From an uncultured bacterium (GTDB lineage Bacteria > Spirochaetota > UBA4802 > JAGODF01): a stretch of DNA of 64,000 bases. The stretch lies in assembly GCA_937921485.1 (NCBI GenBank), contig CAKZSV010000007.1:141530-205529 (forward strand), written 5' to 3'. The notes below the pieces were generated by a model. It was not told the origin of the DNA. It searched no databases and saw only the letters and a list, made by a program, of their open reading frames with translations. The position numbers were made by a program, and so were the translations under genes. Of the stretch, positions 41,179-50,574 are shown piece by piece (position 1 is the first letter of the stretch; each line of letters begins with the position of its first letter).

Positions 41179-43236
41179 TTATTTTCGCAAGAACTTAAGC
41201 CGCCGCTGCTGCTCTTTTTTCTTATCGGTGAGCACATCAAGTTTTTCCTGTTTGGTCACGATATACGGCGTGATGAACACAAGCAGATTGGTTTTGCTGT
41301 CTGAAACAGAATGCCTTTTAAAGAGGTTCCCTAAAAGGGGAATGTCTCCTAATATCGGGATATACGTTTCCGTTCGGCTTTTGCTGTTGCGTATAAGACC
41401 GCCTACCACAATGGTTTTGCCATCGCCGACAGTCACTTTGGTTTTGAAATCTCTACGACCGAGTTTCGGAGGAATGACGCCGCCCTTCTCGAGCACGGTC
41501 GTTTCGCCTAACACTGAATTGACCTCGAGAAAAAGGTCCAGTGTGATCGAAGCTTTGTTGGTGATGTGCGGTTTGCATTTGAGCTTAACACCCACGGATT
41601 TATACTCAAAGGTATAAAACTGCGTGCCGGTATCGCTGATGCGATTGTTGGTGGGAACGGGAATTTCTTCACCGACATTGATTTCGGACTCGTTATTGTC
41701 GATGGCAAGTACCTGCGGCGTGGAGAGAACATTGAAATTTCTGTCGGAAGCCGAAGCGTTTAAAAGCGCATACCCCAAAATCGATTTGTCGGCAAGATAT
41801 CCAAGCTGAAAACCAGTGCCGAGAGGCACGGCAAGCGTTTTTCCGGAAAGGCCTGACGGCACGGTGAAGTTGGGAACAGATCCTGTGATATTCGATGTGC
41901 CCGCGATGTGACTTCCCCACTGGTTGCCGAGCATCCAGTCGATGCCGAATCCCCATCCGCTGTCGGCGGATACTTCAACGATAAGCGATTCTATGTACAC
42001 CTGTTCGCGGACGATATCGAGTTCTTTAATGACGCGCTTAATTTCATTGTATTCTTCGGGCAATGCGGCAATGATGAGCGAATTTGTTTCTTTGTTGGCG
42101 ATAATCGACAGCTTGCCCTTCGGCTGGGCTGCCTTTGCCTGCGGGGTGGATTCTTTTATGTCTTTTGCTTTTGCCGCGGTTTTCTTTTTGGGTTGTGGCG
42201 ACTCCGGCAGCGGAGAGGTGTCGATCATTGCTGTCTCAGAAAACGGAACCCTTGAAAGCACGGAAGCAAGTTCGCTGGCATCGGCATTTTCAAGATGTAC
42301 CACATGGATTCTTCCTGTCGGCTTTTTTTCTTTCTCTCCAGCTGGCAATTCTTCAGTGATTTCTTGAATTGCGCGATCCAGAGATTTTGCAACAGAAATC
42401 AGGCTGTTTACCTCTTCCGAGGCGCCGCGCAGAATGAGCATATTTTCCGGCTTGTACGCGATGAGGTCGGAATCTTTTGATTTGAGGCTTTGCAAAACAT
42501 TTTTTATTTCATTAACATCGGCGTTCTGCAGAGGGTGAAGATAGGTGACGATTTCACCAGACGGCACTGTCTTTCGCTCCTCTTCGGTTATCACTTTGAA
42601 TGAACCCTGAATTGCTTCTTTCATGGGTACGATTTTGATGTAATGCTCGGTTTCAACCATCGCGAATCCGCGCAGCTCAAGAACTGTTCTGACTACATCA
42701 ACGAGATTCTCTATGGGAATTTTTTTGCTGGATGTGATGGTGATTTTCCCGCGCACCTTATCATCGATAATGATGTTCTTCCTGGTCACATTTCCAAGAG
42801 TAGTAAGTACTTCGGAAAGCTCGGCGTTGTTGAAATTTAGCAGAACACCGCGTATCACGCCTTTTTTATCGTCTTTCTGCGCGCCTTTTTGCGCCTTGCC
42901 CTTGCCGGGTTTATCGTCGATTTCAATGACAATTTTCGGAGCGGAGCTTTCCTGCTTCTGGGGCTCTGGCTTTGCTTCTTGAGAAGGCTCTTCTTTTTTT
43001 TCAATTATTATTGCCGGAGCTCCCTGTTTCGTTTCCGATTTCAGGGACTCTTTATCTTTCTTTTCATCACGTTCGACTTCAGGATTTTGCGCAAAAAAGA
43101 CACCGGCTCCGGTTATTGGCAATTGTTCATTTTTTCCGGCGAAAATCTGAATGCTCAACAGAACCACAAAGATAATCACGCACATTGGGATGATGTATGA
43201 TGAAAAGCTTTTAATTTTACGAAGATGGCGACTCAT
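41179..43236 (-). CDS. gspD: Type II secretion secretin GspD
   Basis: 685 residues. An N-terminal hydrophobic segment (IIPMCVIIFVVLLSIQI) precedes a Lys/Glu/Pro linker to about 125. The periplasmic N0 domain (VLLNFNNAELSEVLTTLG) and two or three N1/N2-type KH domains follow (YLHPLQNADVNEIKNVLQ, VVHLENADASELASVLSR). The secretin core has QVLAIDNNESEINVGEEIPV and VVGGLIRNSKS, ending near VFITPYIV. It forms the outer-membrane pore of T2SS or a related machine. No gspE-G genes are in the window. PyrR lies upstream. Confidence 0.92.
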   Translation of the reverse strand: MSRHLRKIKSFSSYIIPMCVIIFVVLLSIQIFAGKNEQLPITGAGVFFAQNPEVERDEKKDKESLKSETKQGAPAIIIEKKEEPSQEAKPEPQKQESSAPKIVIEIDDKPGKGKAQKGAQKDDKKGVIRGVLLNFNNAELSEVLTTLGNVTRKNIIIDDKVRGKITITSSKKIPIENLVDVVRTVLELRGFAMVETEHYIKIVPMKEAIQGSFKVITEEERKTVPSGEIVTYLHPLQNADVNEIKNVLQSLKSKDSDLIAYKPENMLILRGASEEVNSLISVAKSLDRAIQEITEELPAGEKEKKPTGRIHVVHLENADASELASVLSRVPFSETAMIDTSPLPESPQPKKKTAAKAKDIKESTPQAKAAQPKGKLSIIANKETNSLIIAALPEEYNEIKRVIKELDIVREQVYIESLIVEVSADSGWGFGIDWMLGNQWGSHIAGTSNITGSVPNFTVPSGLSGKTLAVPLGTGFQLGYLADKSILGYALLNASASDRNFNVLSTPQVLAIDNNESEINVGEEIPVPTNNRISDTGTQFYTFEYKSVGVKLKCKPHITNKASITLDLFLEVNSVLGETTVLEKGGVIPPKLGRRDFKTKVTVGDGKTIVVGGLIRNSKSRTETYIPILGDIPLLGNLFKRHSVSDSKTNLLVFITPYIVTKQEKLDVLTDKKKEQQRRLKFLRK

Positions 43237-43420
43237 CGTATAAACCTCGGGATATTATTTCAGCAGCTGTGGCTTTATTTCCTTCATGTGATACATAATG
43301 TCCATTATTGCAATAATATTTATGAAATGTCAATTACACAAATGACAAATTATTAATAAAATGATATGTATCGGATGGATAAAGCAATCACCTCATACAT
43401 ATCGAGGCATCTATCTGCAT

Positions 43421-43951
43421 TCAGAAAAGATACGCCGCATCTTCTTCCCCGTCAGTTTCCTTCAGGCAGAGCCGAACGGTATCCGTAACTTCTGTTTTTA
43501 TGGTAAAACCGCAATAATCCGGCTGAATGGGCAGTTCCCGATTGCCGCGGTCTATAAGCACGAAGAGCCGTATCGTTTGGGGACGCCCGAAACTCATGAG
43601 CGATTCGAGGGCCGCTTTAATGGTGCGGCCGGTATAGATGACGTCATCAACCAGAAGAATGGTCATTTTTTCAATATCAAACGGTATGCGGGTTTCCTTT
43701 ATCACCGGCAGCACCCCACGTTTTGAAAGATCATCGCGGTAGAAGGTAATATCGAGAACGCCGAAAGGCACTTTTATCCCCGATTCTCTTTCAACACGCG
43801 CGCGAATCCTTTCCGCAAGCGTAACGCCGCGGGTCTGAATGCCGACAATCGCAAGCGAATTGAGATCAGCGCTGTTTTTGCATATTTTGCGCGAGGTCTC
43901 TTCAATTACTCGATCTATATGGGCTGCGTCCAATATCTTTTTCCCGGTCAT
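43421..43951 (-). CDS. pyrR: PyrR pyrimidine operon attenuator / uracil phosphoribosyltransferase
   Basis: 176 residues, the usual length. The PRPP motif TILLVDDVIYTGRTIKAALE is complete, and GIQTRGVTLAERI and RGVLPVIKETRIPFD follow the PyrR pattern. PyrR binds pyr mRNA leaders when UMP is high and has weak UPRT activity. There is no pyr gene or recognisable pyr attenuator here; the next gene downstream is gspD after 184 bases. Its local targets are unclear. Confidence 0.93.
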   Translation of the reverse strand: MTGKKILDAAHIDRVIEETSRKICKNSADLNSLAIVGIQTRGVTLAERIRARVERESGIKVPFGVLDITFYRDDLSKRGVLPVIKETRIPFDIEKMTILLVDDVIYTGRTIKAALESLMSFGRPQTIRLFVLIDRGNRELPIQPDYCGFTIKTEVTDTVRLCLKETDGEEDAAYLF

Positions 43952-44121
43952 TAATGTATCCCTGGCAATGGTCTTTTTACCTGTTGTTAATCACAATAAT
44001 CGGCATATTTGATTATCGGCATCTGATATGCCGCGTGAAAATCATTTTGCATACCGCTGATTACCCGATATAGCAATGTTTTGTGTCAAATCAAATTCTG
44101 CGATGGGGAAAGGCATATTCT

Positions 44122-44736
44122 TCACATATTTGAACGCCTGCCGCTGTATATCGGAAATCTGGAATACACGCAGCCGCAATACCGCTGACGGTAAAAATTT
44201 TCAGCACGGGAAATTTCAAGGGATTTGCGAAAACCGTCGTTTTTCTTGAAATCAGCAACAAGGAACGATATTCCATATTCTTTCGAAAGGCCGAGGCCAA
44301 TTTCATTGATCATTTTCGCATCTTTATGGGGGCTTATGGTGAGCGTGGTACCGACAGTCTCAATTGATTCCTCTTTCGCTTTTTCAAATGTTTTCCGAAG
44401 CCGCAGCGTGATGCAACGCCGACATCGCTCCGATCGCTCGCCACGAAAGCGCTCTGTTTTCACGCAATCGAACCACCGACGTGCATCGTAATCGCCTTCT
44501 ATTATACTGAAGCTTTTTGAAGCTGCATATCGTAATAGCTCCTGCCGTCGTATTTCATATTCTTTCCCGGGATGTATGTTGGGATTATAGAAGAAAGCCG
44601 TGATGGAATATTCCTTTTTTAGCAGAGAAATAACATAACCCGCACAGGGGGCACAGCAGGTATGGAGCAATATTTTTTTCAACGCAGATGGCTCAATACG
44701 CGGAATCGAGGAGGTATTTGCATATAAACTCGCCAA
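44122..44736 (-). CDS. queH: Epoxyqueuosine reductase QueH
   Basis: 204 residues of the DUF208/QueH family. The Fe-S and metal-binding cysteines are seen as HTCCAPCAGYV near the N-terminus, ERCRRCITLRL in the middle and YCGCVYS at the end. It carries out the last step of queuosine synthesis in tRNA, reducing epoxyqueuosine to queuosine. The start is TTG at 44736, since no ATG or GTG occurs before the HTCC motif, and it overlaps the previous gene by 44 bases. No other queuosine gene is near. Confidence 0.9.
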   Translation of the reverse strand: MASLYANTSSIPRIEPSALKKILLHTCCAPCAGYVISLLKKEYSITAFFYNPNIHPGKEYEIRRQELLRYAASKSFSIIEGDYDARRWFDCVKTERFRGERSERCRRCITLRLRKTFEKAKEESIETVGTTLTISPHKDAKMINEIGLGLSKEYGISFLVADFKKNDGFRKSLEISRAENFYRQRYCGCVYSRFPIYSGRRSNM

Positions 44737-45070
44737 GCGACCTGGCCTTCGCAGGTTCGCTCTTGCTGTCCAGCCACAAGAGGAGTTCGGTACTCACTCC
44801 TTTCGGAGAATGATATTCATGATGTATGATGTACTTCGCGATTTCAAATTTCAAATCCTCGAAAATCCTTTCGGCCAGCGCAAGATTTGACGGGGATGAG
44901 CCGAGATACTGGCTGATCGCGCATATAAGCTCATGCTTCTGAGATTCTTTGAGGGCTTTTCTGCATGTTTCATACACGGGTGATTCGCTCATCACGACAT
45001 TGTCCGCATACAGAAGGCCGCCTTCTTTTGCATTTGCACTTCTTTTTACCTTTGCAGATTGACCGGGCAT
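44693..45070 (-). CDS. Hypothetical protein, helical
   Basis: 125 residues without a signal peptide or membrane segment. Helical character is clear (YETCRKALKESQKHELICAIS and LAERIFEDLKFEIAKYIIHH). I do not recognise the family. The stop lies inside the start of queH (44-base overlap), so the two are translationally coupled. No function can be inferred beyond that. Confidence 0.6.
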   Translation of the reverse strand: MPGQSAKVKRSANAKEGGLLYADNVVMSESPVYETCRKALKESQKHELICAISQYLGSSPSNLALAERIFEDLKFEIAKYIIHHEYHSPKGVSTELLLWLDSKSEPAKARSLGEFICKYLLDSAY

Positions 45071-45265
45071 TTTAAAAAAACCGACTAAGAATTAAAGAAA
45101 TTTGTGATATTAATACATGTAATATATATAAAATTATTTACAACGTCAAGGTAAATGAACATATTTTTTTGTTTTGAAGTAATTTTTTATGATTTTTTAT
45201 ATTTTCATTTTAAAGAAGTTCTTATAGTATGCCATGCTGGTATAAATACCAATCCGGGAAGCATA

Positions 45266-47428
45266 TCATATTGTTATCATGCCACCGTTTATGCATTTGT
45301 TTCGCCCGGCATTTTTCGCTTCATAAAGCGCCTCATCGGCTATTCGAATCATATCGGTTTTAAGCGCTTCCGCCCTTCCCCTCACTACGGTCTTTGTTGA
45401 GTTTCTGGCAGCACCCTCCTTCGAGTATGCCTTTTTGCCGTCTAATGTCGCAACACCAATAGACACGGTTTGCCGTATCTTTTTCGTAAACTCAGCATTT
45501 TCAATCTTCTTCCGGATTCGTTCCGCAACCGCCATGGCGTGTTCATTATCGGTTTCCGGAAGAATGATTGCGAACTCCTCGCCTCCGTATCGTGCGGCAA
45601 TATCGACAACCCTCACCTGATCGGTGATGATATGCGCTAATTCCTTAAGGATTTGGTCTCCGGTCTGATGGCCGTGGGTATCGTTCACAGTTTTGAAATG
45701 GTCGATGTCTATCATGAGCAAAGAGAGGAACCGGCCTGTGCGGACGGAATTGAGTATCTCTTCGGATAACCTCTGCCTGAAAAATCGCGATATATAGAGC
45801 CTGGTGAGACCGTCTCTGATCGCCAGCTCATACAGCCGCGCGTTATCCAGCGCGATGACGATGTGATTTGCCAGTATTTTTAAAAGTTCTACATCGCGTT
45901 GATTGTACAAATCATTGCTTTTTCTTTCACCGATGAAAAGCACACCCCTGAGCGAAGCCTGATAGGTCATTGGAATCACAAATGTGGCGCGATACGCTTC
46001 GAATACCGCCACTATTTCTGGCGACAAAAGTTCGCCCCCTTCTTCAAGGTCATCCCTGAAAATTTCCTTGTTCAAAAGGCGGATGAACCGCAGCAGATCG
46101 TGCATCGGAGAAAGCGGAATCAAGCTGGTGCTTTCAACCCCATGTGAAGCGATGGGCATAAACATATCGCTTTCTTCGTCATGAAGCAAAAGCGCATAGG
46201 AGGAAGCGCCCACGATATTCACGATGGTATCATTAATAATTTCGATCAGACGTTGATAATCAAGGACGGATACCACCTTCATGCTCATGTCCATGATGGT
46301 TTTCCGGTAATCGAGCTTTTTGGGAAATACAATTTTTTTCGCAAATCGCTGAACGAAGACATACAGAGGATTATAAAAAGCAACAACCAGAAGCCCGTAG
46401 AGTATCGATATCACTACCGAAGTGTTTTCTTTTGCAGTACGCGCGATAAAAATCACCCAGATACCGAAAAAAAATGCCGAGAGTAAAAGATATACCAGTA
46501 GCCGCTGAAAAAGCTCTGTTACGTCAATAAGTCGGTATCTGAGAATTGCGTAGCTAATAAAGAGAAATGCAAGAATGATTCCCGCTCGTCCCCATGGGAA
46601 AAGCGGATAGGCGTATCGGTACATCAGCCATGAAAAAATCAGATTCACGGCAAACAGAACGCACAACACATAAATACTCTTATTGAAGTGAGTGAAGAAT
46701 TTTTTCCCCTTGATTGCAAAGTGATAGGTTATAATTTCCAGTGCATAAAATATTGCCACAAGAAGCTGAATGCCGAAATTGACATAATGCATACGCCAGG
46801 TGATGAGGGTTTCTTCCAGGCCCGCAGTTGATGAAACTGCGTAGGTGGTTTCGGAAAGGCAGAAAATAAAACCGATGGAGGTGCCGAGCCACAAATACCA
46901 TGCCTGATTCCTCCGCATGCTCGTGGAGGCTTTGCGGTATTCGACATAGAGAAGTCCGAGCGCATACCCCACCGCGGTAAAATAATAGGTATTGATAATA
47001 ATATTCCAGGGGTATTTCAGCTTCGGGTAAAAACCAAAATAGTTGTACTGCACTTCATGGAGCATTCCGAAAAACGCGGCGGCAGCGAAGATAACAGAAA
47101 CGATGAAAAACATAAGAAGATATTTTTCCTTCCGACCAATGAATACATAGGCAATGTTCAAAAAGGCGACAGGAATAAAAACCCAGGCAAAATAAAAAAA
47201 ACGGCCAAGCTGAGCGGCAATGGAAAAATGCGGCGCGATGATCATACATCCGCCCGAGATGAGCCATACTAAAAGGCAGATGCAGAATAGAAATGTGGCC
47301 CGAACCATCGGCGATTTGAATCCGCGAAAAATCAGGTTCAATGACATAAGGAAGATAATCACACCTGCAAGAAGCGTCATTATTCCGTAGGGGATCAAAT
47401 TATGAAAATAGACATCTAATCCTTCCAC
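45266..47428 (-). CDS. Membrane diguanylate cyclase: multi-TM, GAF, GGDEF
   Basis: 720 residues. The first ~355 residues contain about ten membrane helices, with an N-terminal histidine-kinase-type 7TM region. A GAF domain follows at about 395-540 (MSMKVVSVLDYQRLIEIIND). The GGDEF domain is C-terminal, with active site YGGEEFAII and a product-inhibition I-site RVVD five residues upstream of it, so it should make c-di-GMP under feedback control. The start is GTG with AGGAG 11 bases upstream. A 13-base overlap joins it to the endonuclease V gene. Confidence 0.9.
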   Translation of the reverse strand: MEGLDVYFHNLIPYGIMTLLAGVIIFLMSLNLIFRGFKSPMVRATFLFCICLLVWLISGGCMIIAPHFSIAAQLGRFFYFAWVFIPVAFLNIAYVFIGRKEKYLLMFFIVSVIFAAAAFFGMLHEVQYNYFGFYPKLKYPWNIIINTYYFTAVGYALGLLYVEYRKASTSMRRNQAWYLWLGTSIGFIFCLSETTYAVSSTAGLEETLITWRMHYVNFGIQLLVAIFYALEIITYHFAIKGKKFFTHFNKSIYVLCVLFAVNLIFSWLMYRYAYPLFPWGRAGIILAFLFISYAILRYRLIDVTELFQRLLVYLLLSAFFFGIWVIFIARTAKENTSVVISILYGLLVVAFYNPLYVFVQRFAKKIVFPKKLDYRKTIMDMSMKVVSVLDYQRLIEIINDTIVNIVGASSYALLLHDEESDMFMPIASHGVESTSLIPLSPMHDLLRFIRLLNKEIFRDDLEEGGELLSPEIVAVFEAYRATFVIPMTYQASLRGVLFIGERKSNDLYNQRDVELLKILANHIVIALDNARLYELAIRDGLTRLYISRFFRQRLSEEILNSVRTGRFLSLLMIDIDHFKTVNDTHGHQTGDQILKELAHIITDQVRVVDIAARYGGEEFAIILPETDNEHAMAVAERIRKKIENAEFTKKIRQTVSIGVATLDGKKAYSKEGAARNSTKTVVRGRAEALKTDMIRIADEALYEAKNAGRNKCINGGMITI

Positions 47429-48141
47429 TGTGCTAACATGCTCCTTTTATATCCTCCAACGCGAATATGCGCAAGGCGGGTCGGCGCAGGTATTCTGTAT
47501 CCGTCAACACACGAATAGACGATATCGGCCGCTTCTTCAATTCCCACTAAATGTCCCGGCGAAACGAAGACTGGACGGGTATTCCTTTTAGTGCGAAGCA
47601 CTATTCCAATTGGAGATTTATTGTTGTCAACGATATAACTCCTCGAACCTTCTTCATCCGAAGGTTCTTCATAAGAGCCGAAAAGCCTGCTTTTTGCACA
47701 GCCGATAGACGGCAGGCCGAGCAAAAGGCCTACGTGTGAAGCCACGCCGAAACGCCTTGGGTGAGCAATGCCCTGCCCGTCGAAAATTATGCAATCGGGA
47801 ATTGCATTGAGCTTATGAAATACGTCTAAAATCAAGGGAGCCTCTCTGAAAGAAAGCAAACCGGGAACATAAGGAAATGAAAGGGGGCCAATGCCGGTTT
47901 TTTCCTCAACAATATCAAGCGAAGGAAATCTCAAAATGATTATTGCGCAAAAGCCGCGCTTATTTTCATTATCGAATGCGATATCGACGCCGGCAATCAG
48001 TTCAATTTTTGACGGCCTGCCGCTGATGATACTATGCGCGGAAAGTTGCTTTTGAAGTTCGATTGCTTCACCGGGTGTAATGTCCCAGGGATGTTCATAT
48101 TGCACATTCACGATAGAATACCGCTTGATACCGCAAAACAT
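47416..48141 (-). CDS. nfi: Endonuclease V (deoxyinosine 3-prime endonuclease)
   Basis: 241 residues of the Nfi family. The catalytic residues lie in AGVDIAFDN (first Asp), VPGLLSFREAP (Glu) and FDGQGIAHPRRFGVASHVG (second Asp). The enzyme nicks DNA one base 3-prime of deaminated inosine. It is slightly longer than E. coli Nfi at the N-terminus; the 12 extra residues may not be translated. The stop overlaps the GTG of the diguanylate cyclase gene, an unusual partner for DNA repair. Confidence 0.92.
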   Translation of the reverse strand: MFCGIKRYSIVNVQYEHPWDITPGEAIELQKQLSAHSIISGRPSKIELIAGVDIAFDNENKRGFCAIIILRFPSLDIVEEKTGIGPLSFPYVPGLLSFREAPLILDVFHKLNAIPDCIIFDGQGIAHPRRFGVASHVGLLLGLPSIGCAKSRLFGSYEEPSDEEGSRSYIVDNNKSPIGIVLRTKRNTRPVFVSPGHLVGIEEAADIVYSCVDGYRIPAPTRLAHIRVGGYKRSMLAQWKD

Positions 48142-48181
48142 CTTCTATCGCCGCACTGCATGCAAGAACAATTATTTTCAA

Positions 48182-48955
48182 TTAAAATTCATCTCTGAAT
48201 TCTATGCGTATAATGCGGTGCACAGGTTCATCGTTCTGGAAAAGAAGCCCGAGTTCTAAGCCGAAATTCATGTAGGAATAGCGAAATCCCATATTGAAGA
48301 GCCATTCTTGCGGCCTTGAGAAATTATAATAAATCCGCTCTCCTTCCATCTTAATCATGAAATATTGTCCCATGGGCACATCGAGGGAGATAAAATACGA
48401 TGAATCACCCGGCACATAGTTCGGCTGAGTCGGTACTCTGACACCGAAGTTGATATGCTGCTCATCGTCCAGCAGGTAAATCGGCTTGGTTATCACGAAG
48501 TATGGGCCGTAAATCATCCTGTTGAGTTCATTATTGCTGTAGTTCACTTCGTCCGGTTCGGTCTCATTGCGGTAAACCCTGCCCTGCTCTCCAATATAAA
48601 ACGAATCGTAGCCAACAGCAAGCGATATGGGAAAGCGTTCCCATCCATCGGTGAGTTTTAATTTCGCGACCACACCGGGGACATTGGGCTCGGTTTTTTC
48701 TTTTCCGATGGCGTGCTGTACGTCGAACGAAACGCCTAAAAAGAGATTATCGTGCAGGCCGATGAATGTTTTAAGCTCCATTCCTCCGCCATCATACCCT
48801 AAAATGGAAATCTGATAGGTGCCGCGTGTTATGGTATACGCGGTTGGGGTATCGACTACCATCGTGTTGCGAATGTAATTCTGCGCAAAAAGGGGTAGCG
48901 AAGAAAAAAATATCATCGCAAGCAGCGCCGCATAATTAAAAATTCTTTTTCGCAT
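48182..48955 (-). CDS. Predicted outer-membrane beta-barrel protein
   Basis: 257 residues with signal peptide MRKRIFNYAALLAMIFFSSL ending at FAQ. The mature protein opens VVDTPTAYTITRGTYQISIL and continues with alternating amphipathic strands rich in Tyr and Gly (GGMELKTFIGLHDNLFLGVS). The DTPTA ... GGG ... LGVSFD opening resembles YjbH-like and similar spirochaete outer-membrane proteins. It ends in Phe (RIEFRDEF), as barrel proteins often do. The precise function is unknown. I take the ATG at 48955 since the earlier ones precede a non-signal stretch. Confidence 0.7.
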   Translation of the reverse strand: MRKRIFNYAALLAMIFFSSLPLFAQNYIRNTMVVDTPTAYTITRGTYQISILGYDGGGMELKTFIGLHDNLFLGVSFDVQHAIGKEKTEPNVPGVVAKLKLTDGWERFPISLAVGYDSFYIGEQGRVYRNETEPDEVNYSNNELNRMIYGPYFVITKPIYLLDDEQHINFGVRVPTQPNYVPGDSSYFISLDVPMGQYFMIKMEGERIYYNFSRPQEWLFNMGFRYSYMNFGLELGLLFQNDEPVHRIIRIEFRDEF

Positions 48956-49224
48956 AGCTTTTTTACCAACAATATTTATCGCCATCATACAGTGCACGCA
49001 TCGCGCATATATGCGAATAATGCCACATACTCATTTTCGGAATTTTTATGCCCGCTTTAGAGTAAAATCTTTTATTCCTGTAAAGGAATTTTATGTTGAC
49101 GTATTATCAAATGGTAGTATTATAATCTTATGTCCGGACAATTATCCGTGCATCGTGAAATTTGTTCGCCATGCGCAAAGCGCAAAAACGACTATTTCTC
49201 AAAATCCAATTCTGGAGGTTCGCA

Positions 49225-50391
49225 ATGGGCGATAGGGAGACCTATACCGAAGTGACAAGCCAGTCGTGGTTCAGCCGGCTGGGTGAGTCGATTAAAAGCG
49301 TGGGGCTTGGGATTATTATTTTCATAGCCGCATTTCCTGTGTTATGGAAAAACGAGGGATGCGCCGTGAAAATTGCCCAGGGCCTCACCGAGGGTGCAGG
49401 CGCGGTTATTTCGTTACCTGAACCGAAAGTAAATTCTGCAAACAACGGCAAGCTGGTGCATTTTTCCGGCGATGCAACTACCAGTGATATTCTTTCCGAC
49501 CCCACCATGGGCATCAGTGAAAACGCGATTCGCCTTGTGCGGTCGGTGCAGATGTACCAGTGGAAGGAAGTGTCAACCAGCAAAACCGAGAAAAAGCTCG
49601 GCGGAGGAACCGAGACGAAAACAGAATATCGCTATGAAAAAGGCTGGTCGGACAGCGTCATTAACTCCGGAAGCTTCAAAAGGCCGGAGGGGCATACAAA
49701 CCCGGCGGCGATGGAAATTCAATCCGAAACCTTTAAGGCGCAGAATGTTACTGTAGGGGAATTTGCCCTACCCGAGGGGCTGGTGAGCCAGATTTCCAAT
49801 GAAGAAGCCCTGCCGGTGACACAGGACAGAATTCCAAACCAGTATCAGGGCAGAGCGCAAATAAGCGGAAATGAAATCTATATCGGTTATAACCCCGCTA
49901 GCCCGCAAATCGGCGATCTCAAGGTGAGCTATAAAATCGTCCGCTCGCCTCAAAAGGTATCGATTGTTGCGCAGCAGCAGGGAAATACGTTAACCCAGTA
50001 TATGACGAAAGCCAAAACAACAATCATGATGCTTTCGATGGGAGTGGTACCGGCCGATCAGATGTTCCAGCAGGCACAGGAAAGCAATGTCACCCGCACC
50101 TGGCTTGTGAGGCTTTTAGGATTTATCCTCATGTACATCGGCCTTTCGATGATTTTTAAACCGATTGCCACATTCGGCGATGTGGTACCGATTGTTGGAA
50201 GCATCCTCAATTTCGGCATCGGAGTCTTTTCGTTTATTGTCGCACTTGCGCTTTCGCTTGTCGTTATCGCGATTGCATGGATTGCGGCCCGTCCCATTTT
50301 AGGCATTGGGCTGCTTGTAGTGGGTGTGGGCGCATTTGTGGCATTCAAAGTGCTCGGCAAGAAAAAACAGGCGCAGGCTGCGGCGCAATAA
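49225..50391 (+). CDS. TMEM43 family membrane protein
   Basis: 388 residues of PF07787, the bacterial relatives of eukaryotic TMEM43/LUMA. One membrane helix is at about 25-42 (VGLGIIIFIAAFPVLW), the large middle part is external (VSTSKTEKKLGGGTETKTEY), and three or four helices form the C-terminus (LLGFILMYIGLSMIF, IVALALSLVVIAIAWIAARP). GGAGG sits seven bases before the ATG. The role in bacteria is unknown. It is a single-gene unit closed by a terminator. Confidence 0.85.
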   Translation: MGDRETYTEVTSQSWFSRLGESIKSVGLGIIIFIAAFPVLWKNEGCAVKIAQGLTEGAGAVISLPEPKVNSANNGKLVHFSGDATTSDILSDPTMGISENAIRLVRSVQMYQWKEVSTSKTEKKLGGGTETKTEYRYEKGWSDSVINSGSFKRPEGHTNPAAMEIQSETFKAQNVTVGEFALPEGLVSQISNEEALPVTQDRIPNQYQGRAQISGNEIYIGYNPASPQIGDLKVSYKIVRSPQKVSIVAQQQGNTLTQYMTKAKTTIMMLSMGVVPADQMFQQAQESNVTRTWLVRLLGFILMYIGLSMIFKPIATFGDVVPIVGSILNFGIGVFSFIVALALSLVVIAIAWIAARPILGIGLLVVGVGAFVAFKVLGKKKQAQAAAQ

Positions 50392-50413
50392 CTATTGTTT
50401 CATTTTTATTGAA

Positions 50414-50444
50414 AACACCAGCCTCAGTGCTGGTGTTTTTTTGT
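50414..50444 (+). terminator. Rho-independent terminator of the TMEM43-type gene
   Basis: AACACCAGC pairs with GCTGGTGTT (9 bp) around a six-base loop and is followed by TTTTTTTG. It lies 23 bases past the stop codon. Confidence 0.85.
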
Positions 50445-50485
50445 TTATTGCTATTGCGGGGAGTTGTGCATAAAGCAGTGAAAGC

Positions 50486-50527
50486 AAAAAAACGGGGTGA
50501 GCACCACACAATGCGCACTCACCCCCG
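50486..50527 (-). terminator. Rho-independent terminator of the SUMF1-type lipoprotein gene
   Basis: On the minus strand CGGGGGTGAG pairs with CTCACCCCG (one bulge) and is followed by TTTTTTTG. It lies about 50 bases beyond the stop at 50575, so the two convergent genes each have their own terminator. Confidence 0.75.
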
Positions 50528-50574
50528 CTTTAGTTCAAGATTTTACGTGATTCCGATGAACGCAAAAACTACGA

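Noticed and set aside
43952..44121. PyrR-type attenuator upstream of pyrR
   Set aside because: No terminator/antiterminator pair with the PyrR-binding loop was visible in this gap.
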